A stretch of DNA of 64,000 nucleotides from contig MU001512.1 in the NCBI GenBank assembly GCA_010093485.1, positions 518,842-582,841 of the forward strand, given 5' to 3'. Positions within the stretch are counted from its first letter, which is position 1; every line of letters begins with the position of its first letter. The position numbers and the translations under genes were made by a program. Source of the stretch: Karstenula rhodostoma CBS 690.94. Taxonomy: Eukaryota > Ascomycota > Dothideomycetes > Pleosporales > Didymosphaeriaceae. Shown piece after piece: positions 10,919-20,902 of the stretch. Under the pieces are notes generated by a model. That model searched no databases, was not told where the DNA came from, and was given only the letters and a program-made list of their open reading frames with translations.

Positions 10919-12338
10919 TCACCCATCAAGCACGCGCTGTGCCACCGCGATGCTGCCAGTGTCTATTGCTCGCATCACGCTGTGCCCAAGCTCCGACACT
11001 AAACAGTACTCCTTCGTTGCATCTGCGTTACCCTGCATTGCATCCAATCCCCTGGCCACGCCACCCTCCGCCGCCTCCGTCCCAACACCCGTCATCTTGA
11101 AGCCTGTGCGCGGTGCATGTATTCGCAACCCTAGAGCTCCCTCCGCCATGATCGTCACTGAGTCTGGAGCTAAGGCAACTAGCCGTCCCGCGTCGCCATG
11201 CTCGCTGCCCCGGTCGGAAGGGTATATCTCCACAAACGTGCCGCATTCGACTGCCCGAGGGTCCTTCTTGTCGACTACATCGTCAGGCCTCGCCTCCTGG
11301 CTTCCTCTGATGTTCTTCATGTAGCTAACCGCCTCGTCTCCATTCACGATGACCAGTTTTGGCCCAGCCGAGGCAGCGTCCTCGAGGACATGCTGGAAAC
11401 GCGATATCCAGGCATACACCTTGGGGAACAGTTCCTCCGACACGACATGGGATGGCATGTTCATGCTGGTCGCCCAGTCCACGGGCCAGATCGCTGCATT
11501 TGGAGGTTAGCCCGGTACCAGATGACGCTTTCCTGCCTCTAATCCACCGCCTTTCCGAACGTCCGTCACCAGAACCAATGTCTATGCCCAATGCAAGGCG
11601 AAAGTGCCCGAGCCTAGCCTCGCTGCCCGATGTCTACCTTGACATGATAATGGCCATCCTCGTACGGCGTCCGTTGTACCACAATCAACCTGTGGGAAAA
11701 GGTCGGATGATCGAATGTTGGGTCTCGACTGACGAGAAAAGAGCTTACCTTGTATATCTGCCAACGAGGGCCAACAAGTCGAACAGGTTCCAAACGAACA
11801 CTAGACTCCCCGGTCGTCCCTCCAGCTCTTCGGGTGTCCAGTTCCGGCCCGTGAACCCTTTCCTATCTTTAGCAAACGTAGCAAGCAAACGTAGCAAGCG
11901 TAGCATCTTTGAGGACCGTAGAGGGCACCAGGCCTGCGGTTTCTTGGAACACGGGTCCCTCGACCATATATTTCTCCAACAGCTTCTCTACGAACTGCTG
12001 CTCCGGCTTGTCACTCCCCAGCTTTCCCTCGGGGAACTTCTTTTCCAGCGTCCGCAGAATGAGCCTCGTGTCGAGATACACATCTCGACCAATCGCTAGA
12101 TTAGGTATGCGCCGATACTTGACGCCCAACTTCTCAAGATCTGGGCGCGGCATCGTGACTGGTTGTTCCTGTGACGACTCGATCAGCCCGTCCAATAACA
12201 CGATCCGCAGTAACGATTACTCACCGCCAGAGCATATCCGATTGTCCGCAGCTGCAGGTACCACGATATCCTCCTCCCGAAGGGCGAGGACGGGTAGTTG
12301 AACAGCACGATGTCATTGGGCGCGACTGTCGATCCCAT
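10919..12338 (-). pseudogene. Glutathione S-transferase-like protein, frameshifted
   Basis: Exon 1 (12338-12225) reads NDIVLFNYPSSPFGRRISWY, the thioredoxin-fold start of fungal GST-like proteins. Exon 2 (12168-11749) continues VTMPRPDLEKLGVKYRRIPN and GRDVYLDTRLI. Exon 3 (11494-10919) starts IWPVDWATSM and contains the C-terminal extension found in this fungal family (VECGTFVEIYPSD...MAEGALGLRIHAPRTGFK). In exon 2 a 13-base unit is duplicated in tandem (11872-11884 and 11885-11897), which shifts the frame and brings a stop two codons after the second copy. Downstream, FTGRNWTPEEL and LADIQ lie in two different frames, and the usual stretch before LADI is missing, suggesting a further deletion. 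The last intron is 254 nt with GCTAAC before its acceptor. The enzyme would have conjugated glutathione; the present gene should not make it. Confidence 0.75.
11872..11897. repeat. 13-bp tandem duplication inside the GST-like gene
   Basis: The unit GCAAACGTAGCAA occurs twice without interruption. Thirteen is not a multiple of three, so one copy too many shifts the frame. Removing one copy in thought continues the family pattern into AKDRKGFTGRNW. Confidence 0.92.
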
Positions 12339-13086
12339 TTTGCTTTGTGCAGGTGTACGAATGCGGTCACCGGATGTAGGGTCCAGACTCCGGGATTTCT
12401 CGCCTTGGTTGAAACATGCAATGTAGACGAGCTACCTTTGTAGCAAAGGTACTGATCCATGACGTATGCAGCCGCGGACCGTCTCCGACCCCACCTAGAT
12501 GGGTGATCGACCCTCGGATGGTTCTTGTGGTGCTAACCAGCTTGATACACAGCGTCGCATCAAAAGGTCGAGCATCGTGTTACCCCAGGACAGGCAGGAC
12601 GTAGGCCGACTGTTCTCAAACTGCCGAATGCACTGCCCTCATCATTGCTGGCCTTTTTCTACATAGTACAACGGATGGCATATGTTCTTTGTGAACCCGA
12701 CGTTGCTGCCATGTGTTGAAGCGCACCTTCCATAATTCGTGATGTAGGCAAGAGCTTCCACCGCATCGGCAGCTTCGCGCTAGGCTTGAGTAGTGCGCCT
12801 GCCAGCCCAACGTCGGTCATCCTGTCACTCCTCGCCAAACGACCTCACCACGGCCCACGGGCGGCTTCAAGATGTCTTTTCCGGCACCGGATATCCCCGC
12901 ATGCAATCTTGTCGCTCAAGCATCCTTTCTCCCTCCCAGGCCAAGGATGGCCAGTTATCGAACCTTGGGAGGAAGCAGCGACCTCGATGATGTGTTTGAA
13001 GCCCCGCTACGGCAGATACCTTCTCATCGAGGGTGAGGTTTCAGTCGGTCGTGATGGTTGGTCGTGGCACACGCTGGGGGAGCTAG
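12339..13086. other. Intergenic region between GST-like pseudogene and HET gene
   Basis: About 750 bases separate divergent loci. The missing N-terminal exon(s) of the HET gene may lie here, but I could not recognise them. No repeat or RNA gene was seen. Confidence 0.4.
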
Positions 13087-14467
13087 GCTGATTCTAGTGG
13101 CCAGTATGCAACCTTAAGCCATTGCTGGGGCGCTCGACAGCCACTTGCCACCACTAAGGCCACAATCACGGCCAGGGAACGAGGTATCGCTGATACCCAG
13201 CTCCCGCAGACTTTTAGAGACGCCGTTCACGTATGTCGGGTGATTGGAATACGGTACCTCTGGATCGACTCGCTTTGCATCATCCAAGATTGTGATGAAG
13301 ACTGGGCATCGGAAGCTGCTGCGATGAGTGATATATACCATTACTCTGTGCTTACAATCGCGGCAGCTGGAGCAAGGGATAGCACAGAAGGGTGCTTTCA
13401 GCCCCGCAATGGCTTGACCCTCTGGCCATGGTTTGGTACCGTTTTTGGACGTCCTTCGCGGGTGACCCGATATTCATACAACCGTCGGGGGACAGACGGT
13501 AACCTGGAGGATAGGGAGAATAATTGTCTCAACTCGAGCGTGTGGGTTCTTCAAGAGGAAGTACTTTCTCGTCGCACACTGGCATTCGGCTGTGAAGAAA
13601 TGACGTGGAAATGTCAAGGGATGTTCGCTTCTGAGACTCTCGCGCTCGGTGTACCACATGCTAAAATCACATACGACCACCGCTTGCGCCTCCAAGGCTC
13701 AATCAGCACCTCACAGCTAGGAACTGAGCAGCCATCCAAGGCCCACATCTTCGCTTGCTGGTACCAGATGATTGCGGACTACCCAGCTCGTAATTTGACG
13801 TTTAAGAAAGACAAACTGGCTGCCATTGCTAGTCTTGCGAGTCGCTTTGCAACGGCCAGCAAAACCAAGTATTGCGCTGGCCTTTGGGAAGAAGACATAA
13901 TCAAAGGCCTGTTGTGGGCATCCGACAGCGGATCGACTGGCGTATTCCCGGATCAGCGACTGGTAGAGCCTCTCGCGCCGACTTGGTCTTGGGCTTGTGG
14001 ATTGTCCCGTGCAATATTAGGGACGTCATCAGAATCCCGATCAGCAGTCCATTGTGACGCCTCTCATTGACGAAATAACAGTGTCTGACCTCTCGCTGGG
14101 AAATGAGAATGCTCTTGGCACAACCGCAAAGCTCTTGTTGCGCATGCGAGCTCACTTGTTGCCCGTCAGGCTCAAACGCCACATAGTCTTCACACGAGAT
14201 GGACGACAGCTTAGTGGTTCTCATATCGCCGATCGGGCAGCAACAGAAGGACAATATTTCGCAGTGCCACTTTGTGCTTTGCACACGGCCGACAACCTCA
14301 ACGATGGACGAGACGCGGCCACAGATGGACCAGTCAGGCCTACCTCCAAGACTGACGATGATTTGGTTGGTCCAGCTTATGTTGTCGAGTATGAGAAGCA
14401 TGCTAAGCCGGAGTCACGTTTGCGCAGGGTAGGAATTTGTTCTGTCATAAATGACAGACGTGTTTAA
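13087..14467 (+). pseudogene. HET (heterokaryon incompatibility) domain protein, frameshifted
   Basis: From 13087 the frame reads GQYATLSHCWGARQ, then LPQTFRDAVHVCRVIGIRYL and WIDSLCIIQD, the core motifs of the HET domain. NSSVWVLQEEVLSRRTLAF and PTWSWA follow. A TAG closes the frame just upstream (13084-13086), so the N-terminus must come from an unseen exon or is lost. The first frame stops at 14070. The remaining C-terminal part (about 14020-14467: TPLIDEITVSDLSLG, LRMRAHLLPVRL, SRLRRVGIC) is in another frame, and I found no GT-AG intron of suitable length. HET proteins trigger cell death when incompatible hyphae fuse. I infer a single-base indel near 14010-14030. Confidence 0.7.
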
Positions 14468-15081
14468 ATTGGAAGAGCTTCGAGGGGCAGACGAAGGATG
14501 ATTACGGTTGAGTGAGACATGAGGGACTTCGGGAACCACCGGTGGTCGAGCATTTCTCTGCTCCGCGCAAGATTCGACGATAGGTTTCGGCCTCGACCAT
14601 CAGCACAAGATGATGAGTTCAGACAGCCCGTACTGGATGATTAAAAAGCTCGCCGAAAATTCGCTGTAGTGACTTGAGCACTATCACTATGACAGAAAGT
14701 CGCCAGAGGGTAGTCGAGACACTGTTTCGACCCCGGGATGCTTGTGGAGAGGTCTCGCAGGACGCTTTATGCGAATGCAGAGGGTGTTGCAGCGATGGTT
14801 GGATTTATCAGTGCAATTGCTCATACAACATGCAAGGATTCGACAGTTGGGAAGGAAGGTCCACGGAGAGAGACTGCCGGTGTCGGTGTCTACTGCGGGA
14901 GCGGTGCCAGGTGAGAAATGCTTCAAGAGCAAGGGGTAGAGAACCTAGAGAGTCGCCCACACGAACAACAGGAGAATAGGCTTTGATACTCCAGTGGGTG
15001 GTTAGTCGTGCAACACTCGTTGATAGATTTCTATAGCTCCTACGACCACTTAAGAAGCAAGTCTACGATCTCACAACCCAC
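14468..15081. other. Intergenic, nothing recognised
   Basis: About 610 bases separate the HET locus from the convergent UPF0052 gene. A Cys-rich frame at 14674-14979 is present but has no family resemblance and no signal peptide. Confidence 0.45.
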
Positions 15082-16630
15082 TCACCCCTCAAGCGTATTC
15101 CTCCTAATCTTCTCCGCCCTTGGATCCCGCCTCCCCATGGTCACCTCCAACGCCTGCACCAAACCCTTCTCATCATACCTCACAAACCCCTCTCCCTCGC
15201 CCCTCCTCCCATACACCTTGATCGTCTCAATCCCAATCTTCTTCAGCGCCTCCCGCTCCACCGCCGGCGTCCCCGGCCCCGTCAGGTGCACCACATGCGT
15301 GACATAGTCACAATACTCTTCCCTGGCGACCGCACCGTCCTTCCCCCGACTCTCGGCGCACGCCTTGGCAATAGCAGCGACAAAGTCGAGCGCGGAGAAG
15401 GGCGCGCTGCTCGGCCCCGTCTCGCGGTCGTTTGTGCTGTTGAGGATGAGGATCTTGTACTTGACCGCGGGATTAGCGACGGCGGCGCCGACGCCCTTGA
15501 GGATCAGCGACGGGATCAGCGACGTGTACAGCGAGCCGATGCTGTAGATGATAGCCTGGGCGGCGCCGAGCGCGGCCAGCACGGCGGGGTTGGCAGCGAG
15601 GCGGATTTCCTGGCCGTAGGGGTTGATGTACCACAGGCGCTGGATGCGGGCGGGGAGGTCGTCCTCTGCGGCTTTGCTGAAGTTGATGTACTGCTTTCTT
15701 AGGGTGGGGAGGGTGCCGGGGAGATTAGCGTCTTCGATGGCGTCGTGGCGCTCTGTGTCCTCGTGGGCGGTGAGGGGGGTGGTGTCAAGGGCTGTGGTTT
15801 CCGAGGGGTGGGAGATTGAGTTTTGGCCTGTGATGATGGCGCCGTTGGTGAGGCCGGCGGAGATGTGGTGCGTGAAGTTTGTGTTTATGGCGGGGAGGAC
15901 GGAGGTGTGGTTGGGCACGGAGCAGATGCTGGAGAGGAGGTAGATGGCGGATTCGAAGGAGCCTGTGAAGAGGCGCGCGCTGGTGTCGTGGATGTCAATG
16001 GGATTGTCTACGTGGGAGGCAGGGGAAGGATGGATGGATGGCTCACCCTGTTAGAAACAAGTTACCGATACTCGCACCGGAGAAGTCGAACGTCGAGCTC
16101 GGTCGCATCCGCTTCAGGATCTCCAAGTTGACCGAGTTGAGGATGGCGCGCATGAGCTCTTTCTTGGAAGTGGAAATGTTGGTCCAGAGGCTGTGGCTGG
16201 CGTCGACGATCCGCATCCATTCCTGCCGGGCTGTGGCTTGGTCTTTTGGCAGGCGGTGGTTGAAGAAGATCTTAATGGCGGCTTTCTCGCTGTCGTCGTG
16301 GTCGGGGTCGTCAGGGATCAAGCGCACGAGACGACCTAGGGAAGTGGGTTAGTATCGCAACGTGAGGGTTCCTGCGCTGCTACGTACTGCGAACATCGCC
16401 AATTCCTAATTAATGTCAGCGATGGGGTCTGTATGTGTTGAGGTTGGCCTACCTGGTCCCCCAAACACCCTTATCAACTCAGACGAACTGCCGCCATTGT
16501 CGCTGATTGGAATCACATAGCTCAACTGGCACTTCTTGTCCTCTCTGACAGCTTTGAATACATCGACGAGGTTATTGGCAGCGCTTCCGCCGGAGAAGAC
16601 GACGATGCCTTTAGGCTTGCTGCTGGACAT
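15082..16630 (-). CDS. CofD-like / UPF0052 family protein
   Basis: Four exons are read: 16630-16453, 16405-16388, 16335-16047 and 15979-15082, giving 460 aa. The start reads KGIVVFSGGSAANNLVDVF, a nucleotide-binding-type glycine motif, then YVIPISDNGGSSSELIRVFG. Exon 2 is an 18-base microexon that completes GPGIGDVRSRLVRLIPD, a conserved block. The fourth exon holds NTNFTHHISAGLTNGAIITG and YSIGSLYTSLIPSLIL. These are features of the CofD/YvcK-type UPF0052 fold shared with yeast YNL011C. CofD itself transfers phospholactate in coenzyme F420 synthesis, while YvcK controls carbon flux and morphology in bacteria. The fungal members have no proven reaction. Predicted location is the cytosol, with no signal or membrane segment. 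All phases agree. Confidence 0.85.
16388..16405 (-). other. 18-nt microexon of the UPF0052 gene
   Basis: It is flanked by introns 16452-16406 (47 nt) and 16387-16336 (52 nt), both GT-AG. It supplies the central residues of the conserved GPGIGDVRSR block. Skipping it keeps the frame but deletes six conserved codons. Confidence 0.8.
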
Positions 16631-17213
16631 GGTTCTGATTGGAGGAGGTGGAGGAGTGACAAGGTAGGCTTGGCAGGCACCACACTGGAGTGACGTATCG
16701 TATCATGAAGCTAGGTCGACCACGAAGGCCGCATACCAGTGGTATAAATATCAGTTCATTTTACGGGTGGACACAGTGGCTTCTTGGTAATACTCAAGCG
16801 CTAAAGTGTCTGTTCACAATGGGAGATTCGCTGAGGAGAGGAGTCATCCCCTCTGGCAGAATTACCGGATCTGGGCAGCTCCTGCTTGCACATCAAGCAT
16901 GTAACGCATTGTGGTTCCGCCCAGCAATTGGATCAGCCCCTCACAGTGATTTTGAAGCATATGTAGTTCAATTGGATGATAGTTTTGGTGCATTGAGGAA
17001 TTTGTACAAAGTGAGTCCTCGGCTCAAGGAGTCGTAAAGTACCCTAACGCCCACTCTCACTTGCCGCAAAACGCGTACTCCTCCTCCGCCAGCGACTCCA
17101 CGCAGATACAGCGTGACTAACTCAACCGTACACTGCGGGACGCGTACCAGGGTGAAGACGACCTCAAGCTCTCGGCCAGTCCCCACATTCAATCTCGGAC
17201 ACGCTGGCTGTGT
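16631..17213. other. Intergenic, nothing recognised
   Basis: About 580 bases lie upstream of the UPF0052 gene and downstream of the complex I subunit gene. I see no feature beyond an AT-rich GGTATAAATATC at 16740-16751. Confidence 0.45.
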
Positions 17214-17528
17214 CTATGCCTCCTGTACCGCAGCTTCCTCGCGCTCCTTCCTTCGTGCACGCTTCTCGAGCAGAGCGTCTCGTCGGTCGGCCAGCACCCT
17301 CCACTGTCGCTGCTCGACGCCCATGAGCCAGTATCCGAAGCTGCCGCCGATGCCTGCAAAAACGGGGTAGACCCAGAGCGACTCGCGGTTGAAGAGGGGG
17401 CGCATCTCAATGCCGAGCTGCCATAGCCTCACGCCGACACCTGCGTTGCGTCAGTCGTAGCTCCAGGTGCTATCCGGAGGGGTGAGAGCCTTACCGAATC
17501 CGCCCCAGAAGAGCACCTTGTGGACCAT
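17214..17528 (-). CDS. Fungal mitochondrial complex I small subunit (NUXM / 14 kDa type)
   Basis: Two exons, 17528-17495 and 17440-17214, with a 54-nt GT-AG intron, encode 86 aa. The sequence begins MVHKVLFWGGFG and continues VRLWQLGIEMRPLFNRESLW and VYPVFAGIGGSFGYWLMGV. A charged tail (RRDALLEKRARRKEREE) follows. There is one clear membrane segment at about residues 33-54. This matches my memory of the small fungal NADH:ubiquinone oxidoreductase accessory subunit (Yarrowia NUXM, 14 kDa). It would sit in the inner-membrane arm of respiratory complex I. The family assignment is from recognition, not from a search. Its start faces the divergent Shg1 gene across 418 bases. Confidence 0.75.
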
Positions 17529-17946
17529 TGCGGGCGATTTCAAGCTTGCGAGTTTGCGTAGGGTGACGTGGTGACTGCAATTGGGGGGTTGCAGATGCTA
17601 TCGCGATAGCTCAGGGGCGAGGGGTTGTGGTGTTTTGCGGTCGTCGCGTTCTGTTCGCCCGGCCGGGATGTGAGGAGCTCGAGGTTGGAAGCCGCCGGAG
17701 CATGTCACGTGTGCCAAGACGCAAGGGAACCGCAACCGCGCGACCACTTCACTTTCACTTCTGCGATGCAACTTCTAGAGAACATGCCCTTCGCAGCGCC
17801 CATTGTTAGACTGCGCCTGCAGAAGCCCGCACAGCGCTGCTGACACTGTGCCCCACCACTCGCTGCGCTGCGAGCTGCACTGTCCCATACACGTCCAACT
17901 CGACCACAAGCCGCCGTGCGCTGCACCTTCGCACCCACCACTCGCT
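17529..17946. promoter_or_regulatory. Divergent promoter region, complex I subunit / Shg1
   Basis: A 418-base spacer separates two divergent starts. The GC-rich DNA contains CACGTG at 17704-17709, an E-box-like palindrome. No open frame of interest. Confidence 0.45.
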
Positions 17947-20059
17947 ATGGCCGAAGTAAGCCGCAAACGCGGACCAGACGGCGACGCTGTGCATCGCCCA
18001 CACAAGACACCAAAGACCTCGGAGCTTCCCCTGGAGCAGTCGAAGCGCGCTGCCATCGACCAACTTGTGCACACCTTTCGCAAGAAGGGCGAGTTCGACA
18101 GCATTCGCAATGCGGTTCGGGCGCAGTTTGAGGCCAGCGTAAGCTCGCTTCATAATACTTCACCGCATCCAGTCACTGACCTTGAGCCAGCCAGCGAAAG
18201 CCAACCTGCTCGAATCCCTCGCAGACCTGGTCGATCGCGAAACCGACAAGAACCCTTCATTATTATCAAGAGACCCGAGCATGGCTGCGGGACTAATCGA
18301 GGGCGCAGGAGAGCGCAGCGACATATACAGAGCAGCACGCCACGCCATCGAAGAAATGGTCAATAACCTCATAGAGTCCCAAGGCCGCGACAAGATGCGA
18401 GAGTATCGCGTCGCTGAAGTCGGCGCCGAAGTAGCTGCCGAGGAAGAGCAGCGGGGCAGCAAGAGCGAAGAGGAGTGGACCCGTGAGGCAGAGCAGAGAC
18501 GGAGCGAGCGCGAAGCTGTGAAGGAGAAGGAGATGGAAGAGGAGCGCGCGCATGAGAAGGAAGAGAAGGCGAGGAGAGAGGAGCGCCGCCGTCGCGAGCG
18601 GGAGGAGGACGAGGCTCGTGCAAAAGAACGCCAAGAACGTGCGGAAAAGAGGCGCCACGAGGAGGAGGAACGTCGACGCCAAGATCGCGAGCGCGTCGAA
18701 CGCGAGAAGGAAGAAGAAAAGCAGAACAGAGAAAAGGAGGAAGCCGAGCGTGCTGCCCGCCTCAAGAGAATCCGGGACGAGGACCGCGAGCGAGAGCGAA
18801 AATTTGAGGAGGAACGGCAACGCGAGCGCGAACGAGAGCGTGAACGCGACCGCGACCGCCGTCGTGATAGCCGGCGCGAGCATCGCCGTGGCAGTCGAGT
18901 ACGCAGCAGGACCCCAGATCGGCGTAGAGACCGTTCGAGGGATCGCGATGATGACCGCGCAAGAACCAGACGCAGGTCACGCACGAGATCGCCTGAACCT
19001 ATCAAGGACATCAAGTTAGAAGATGCCAAGGTCGAGGTCGACGACGATTTGGCTCTCAAGGCTTTGCTTCAGGAGACCGAGGAAATGAAGAAGTCCAAGT
19101 CCCGCGGTCCATTTCTCTCCCGGCGTTCAGTATCACTCGAGCCTCCACTACGGAAGGCACGTCCACCAAAGTCGTTGGTGCCTGAGGATCCGGTCGCTGC
19201 CAGACTGGCCGCAATCGGAGGCAAATCACACTCGCCAGCTATACCGACGACTCCGCAGGACCATGGTACTCCAATGGAGGAAGGACTCAGTCTCAAGTCT
19301 ACTGAGTCGGAAGCCAAATCAAGGTGGGACAGACCACCTGACGGCAAGCACGACAAATACAGGGGCCGCTCGCGCTCTCGCAGCATCGCTCGTAGTGTGA
19401 GCATGCGCAAGCATAGCCGAAGCCGCTCACGCGGGAGCCGGGTTGACAGGCGCGCATCCCTCATCAACGACGATAGGCGCTCAAAACGCGACGACGATAA
19501 GCGTTCTTCCCGGGCTCGCAATGACAGCAGACGCCGAGGAAAAGACGACAACGATGACAGACACTCCCGCCGCCCACGAAGCCCCTCCCTAGAAACATAC
19601 TCCAGCCGCCGCAAGTCCCGCCGAAGCCCATCGCCCGACGACCGCCGCAAAGACCGCGCCAGGTCCCGCTCCCGCTCTCGTTCCCGCGGCGCCGCCCGAA
19701 CCCGCGACCGTTCGCCCACCCATCGACGCGGCGGCAGTCGCTCCCGCAGCCCCGAGAGAACAAATGATCGCTGGGCGCCCGGCGGTGGTCGCAAACGTGA
19801 TGACAGCCGTGATAGGAATGATCACACTGACGACCGAAGACCGCGCCGGGACGACAGGAATTACCGCAGGAAAGACTACGATCGCTACGATGGGAATAGG
19901 GAGGGCAGGACGCGGCTGCAGGAATCCGATAGGTACCTTCCTGGGCGGGAGGCCGCGCAGGATGACCGGGACCGCGGCAAGGAGCGCGACCGGAGTCGAG
20001 ACCGTGATCGAAGGCGCCGGGATAGGACGCGGAGCAGGAGTCGCACGAGGCGTCGTTAG
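17947..20059 (+). CDS. SHG1: COMPASS complex component Shg1 with long SR-rich tail
   Basis: Exon 1 (17947-18138, 64 codons) reads AAIDQLVHTFRKKGEFDSIR. A GTAAGC...CAG intron (18139-18190) follows. Exon 2 continues PAKANLLESLADLVDRETDK, NPSLLSRDP and GAGERSDIYRAARHAIEE, the COMPASS-Shg1 / BOD1 domain (roughly residues 35-130). The rest is a Glu/Arg coiled-coil-like block (about 150-300) and then Arg-Ser and Arg-Asp dipeptide repeats to the end, 686 aa in total. Shg1 is a subunit of the Set1 complex that methylates histone H3 Lys4. The very long RS/RD tail is unusual compared with yeast Shg1 and suggests contacts with RNA or splicing factors (inference). The frame ends at TAG 20057-20059, but the same frame stays open for 82 further codons. 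Confidence 0.82.
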
Positions 20060-20308
20060 GAGCGAGACTGCGATGGAGGCAGCGACGATGGACGTGATGC
20101 GCGACGCAGCAAGAGTAGTGGGGACAACATCCACAATAACAACGATGACGCTCTGTGGTGGCAGAACATTACACTCAACGAGCACACACCGCAAACTATT
20201 GTCGACGCTATCGCGAACGCAATCAAGGCGCATACCCGACGCATGGAACGGAGCAGCTCGGCGGGGTTTGCGGTGCACCGCCCGAAGGAAAGGTGTCGGT
20301 GGTTGTAA
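20060..20308 (+). other. In-frame open extension after the Shg1 stop codon
   Basis: Directly after TAG (20057-20059) the same frame is open for 82 codons to TAA (20306-20308). It loses the Arg-Ser bias and reads like ordinary protein, for example DDALWWQNITLNEHTPQTIV followed by DAIANAIKAHTRR. It may be the true C-terminus cut off by a nonsense change, be reached by an unrecognised splice, or be chance. No short GT-AG intron removes the stop. Confidence 0.5.
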
Positions 20309-20902
20309 GATCAGGAGCAGCTTTCCAGATTCGCCTCTTTTTCGTTTGACACATCCTTGATACCCGCTTCTTCCCCATAGTATAGAAGAGACATTGTAAT
20401 CTTACTCGGTCCATCCTGCATCGAGCAGGGCTACCGTGTTCAACTCGAGTATAAAACCGAATCACAGTGGCTTGCGGGAACGTGAACACCGTTGCCTTTT
20501 AAACCTTGCAATCATGTGTATCCAAAAGCAGATCGATGTGACATGTGTGAAGACTTGACTTTTAACTGTTACTTTTAGATCATCTACCGTGGTATCAATC
20601 CGATGCTCGCACCATAGCCTACCCTACCCTCCATCCAGAGTGGCTAATCCGCCCAACCCACCGAAACTAAGCCATGCTAATTCAAACGCCAAAGATATGC
20701 AATACGCCTCCCCACGGGACAGAGAGAAGTCGACGGATTCGCCTCGCCCCTCTATCATCCATTCATCCAGCCCGCGCCTCCACAACCACAACCACAACCA
20801 CAACCACACAAACAAAACCCCCCTCCCTCACGGGTGGAACAACATCGACGCAATCCTGATCCTTTTCTCGATGTAGTTGATAAACGGGAACCCGCGCCAG
20901 TC
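20309..20902. other. 3' spacer between convergent Shg1 and ArgRS
   Basis: About 590 bases hold the 3' ends of two convergent genes. A CAACCA repeat (20782-20808) is the only structure seen. Confidence 0.5.
20782..20808. repeat. (ACAACC)n short tandem repeat
   Basis: About four copies of ACAACC lie downstream of the ArgRS stop codon. Confidence 0.8.

Noticed and set aside
14674..14979. Cys-rich frame near the HET locus
   Set aside because: No signal peptide, no domain, and overlapping frames of similar length; no support as a gene.
18160..19059. Minus-strand Ser/Arg-rich frame of 299 codons
   Set aside because: Mirror of the Glu/Arg repeats of Shg1 on the other strand.
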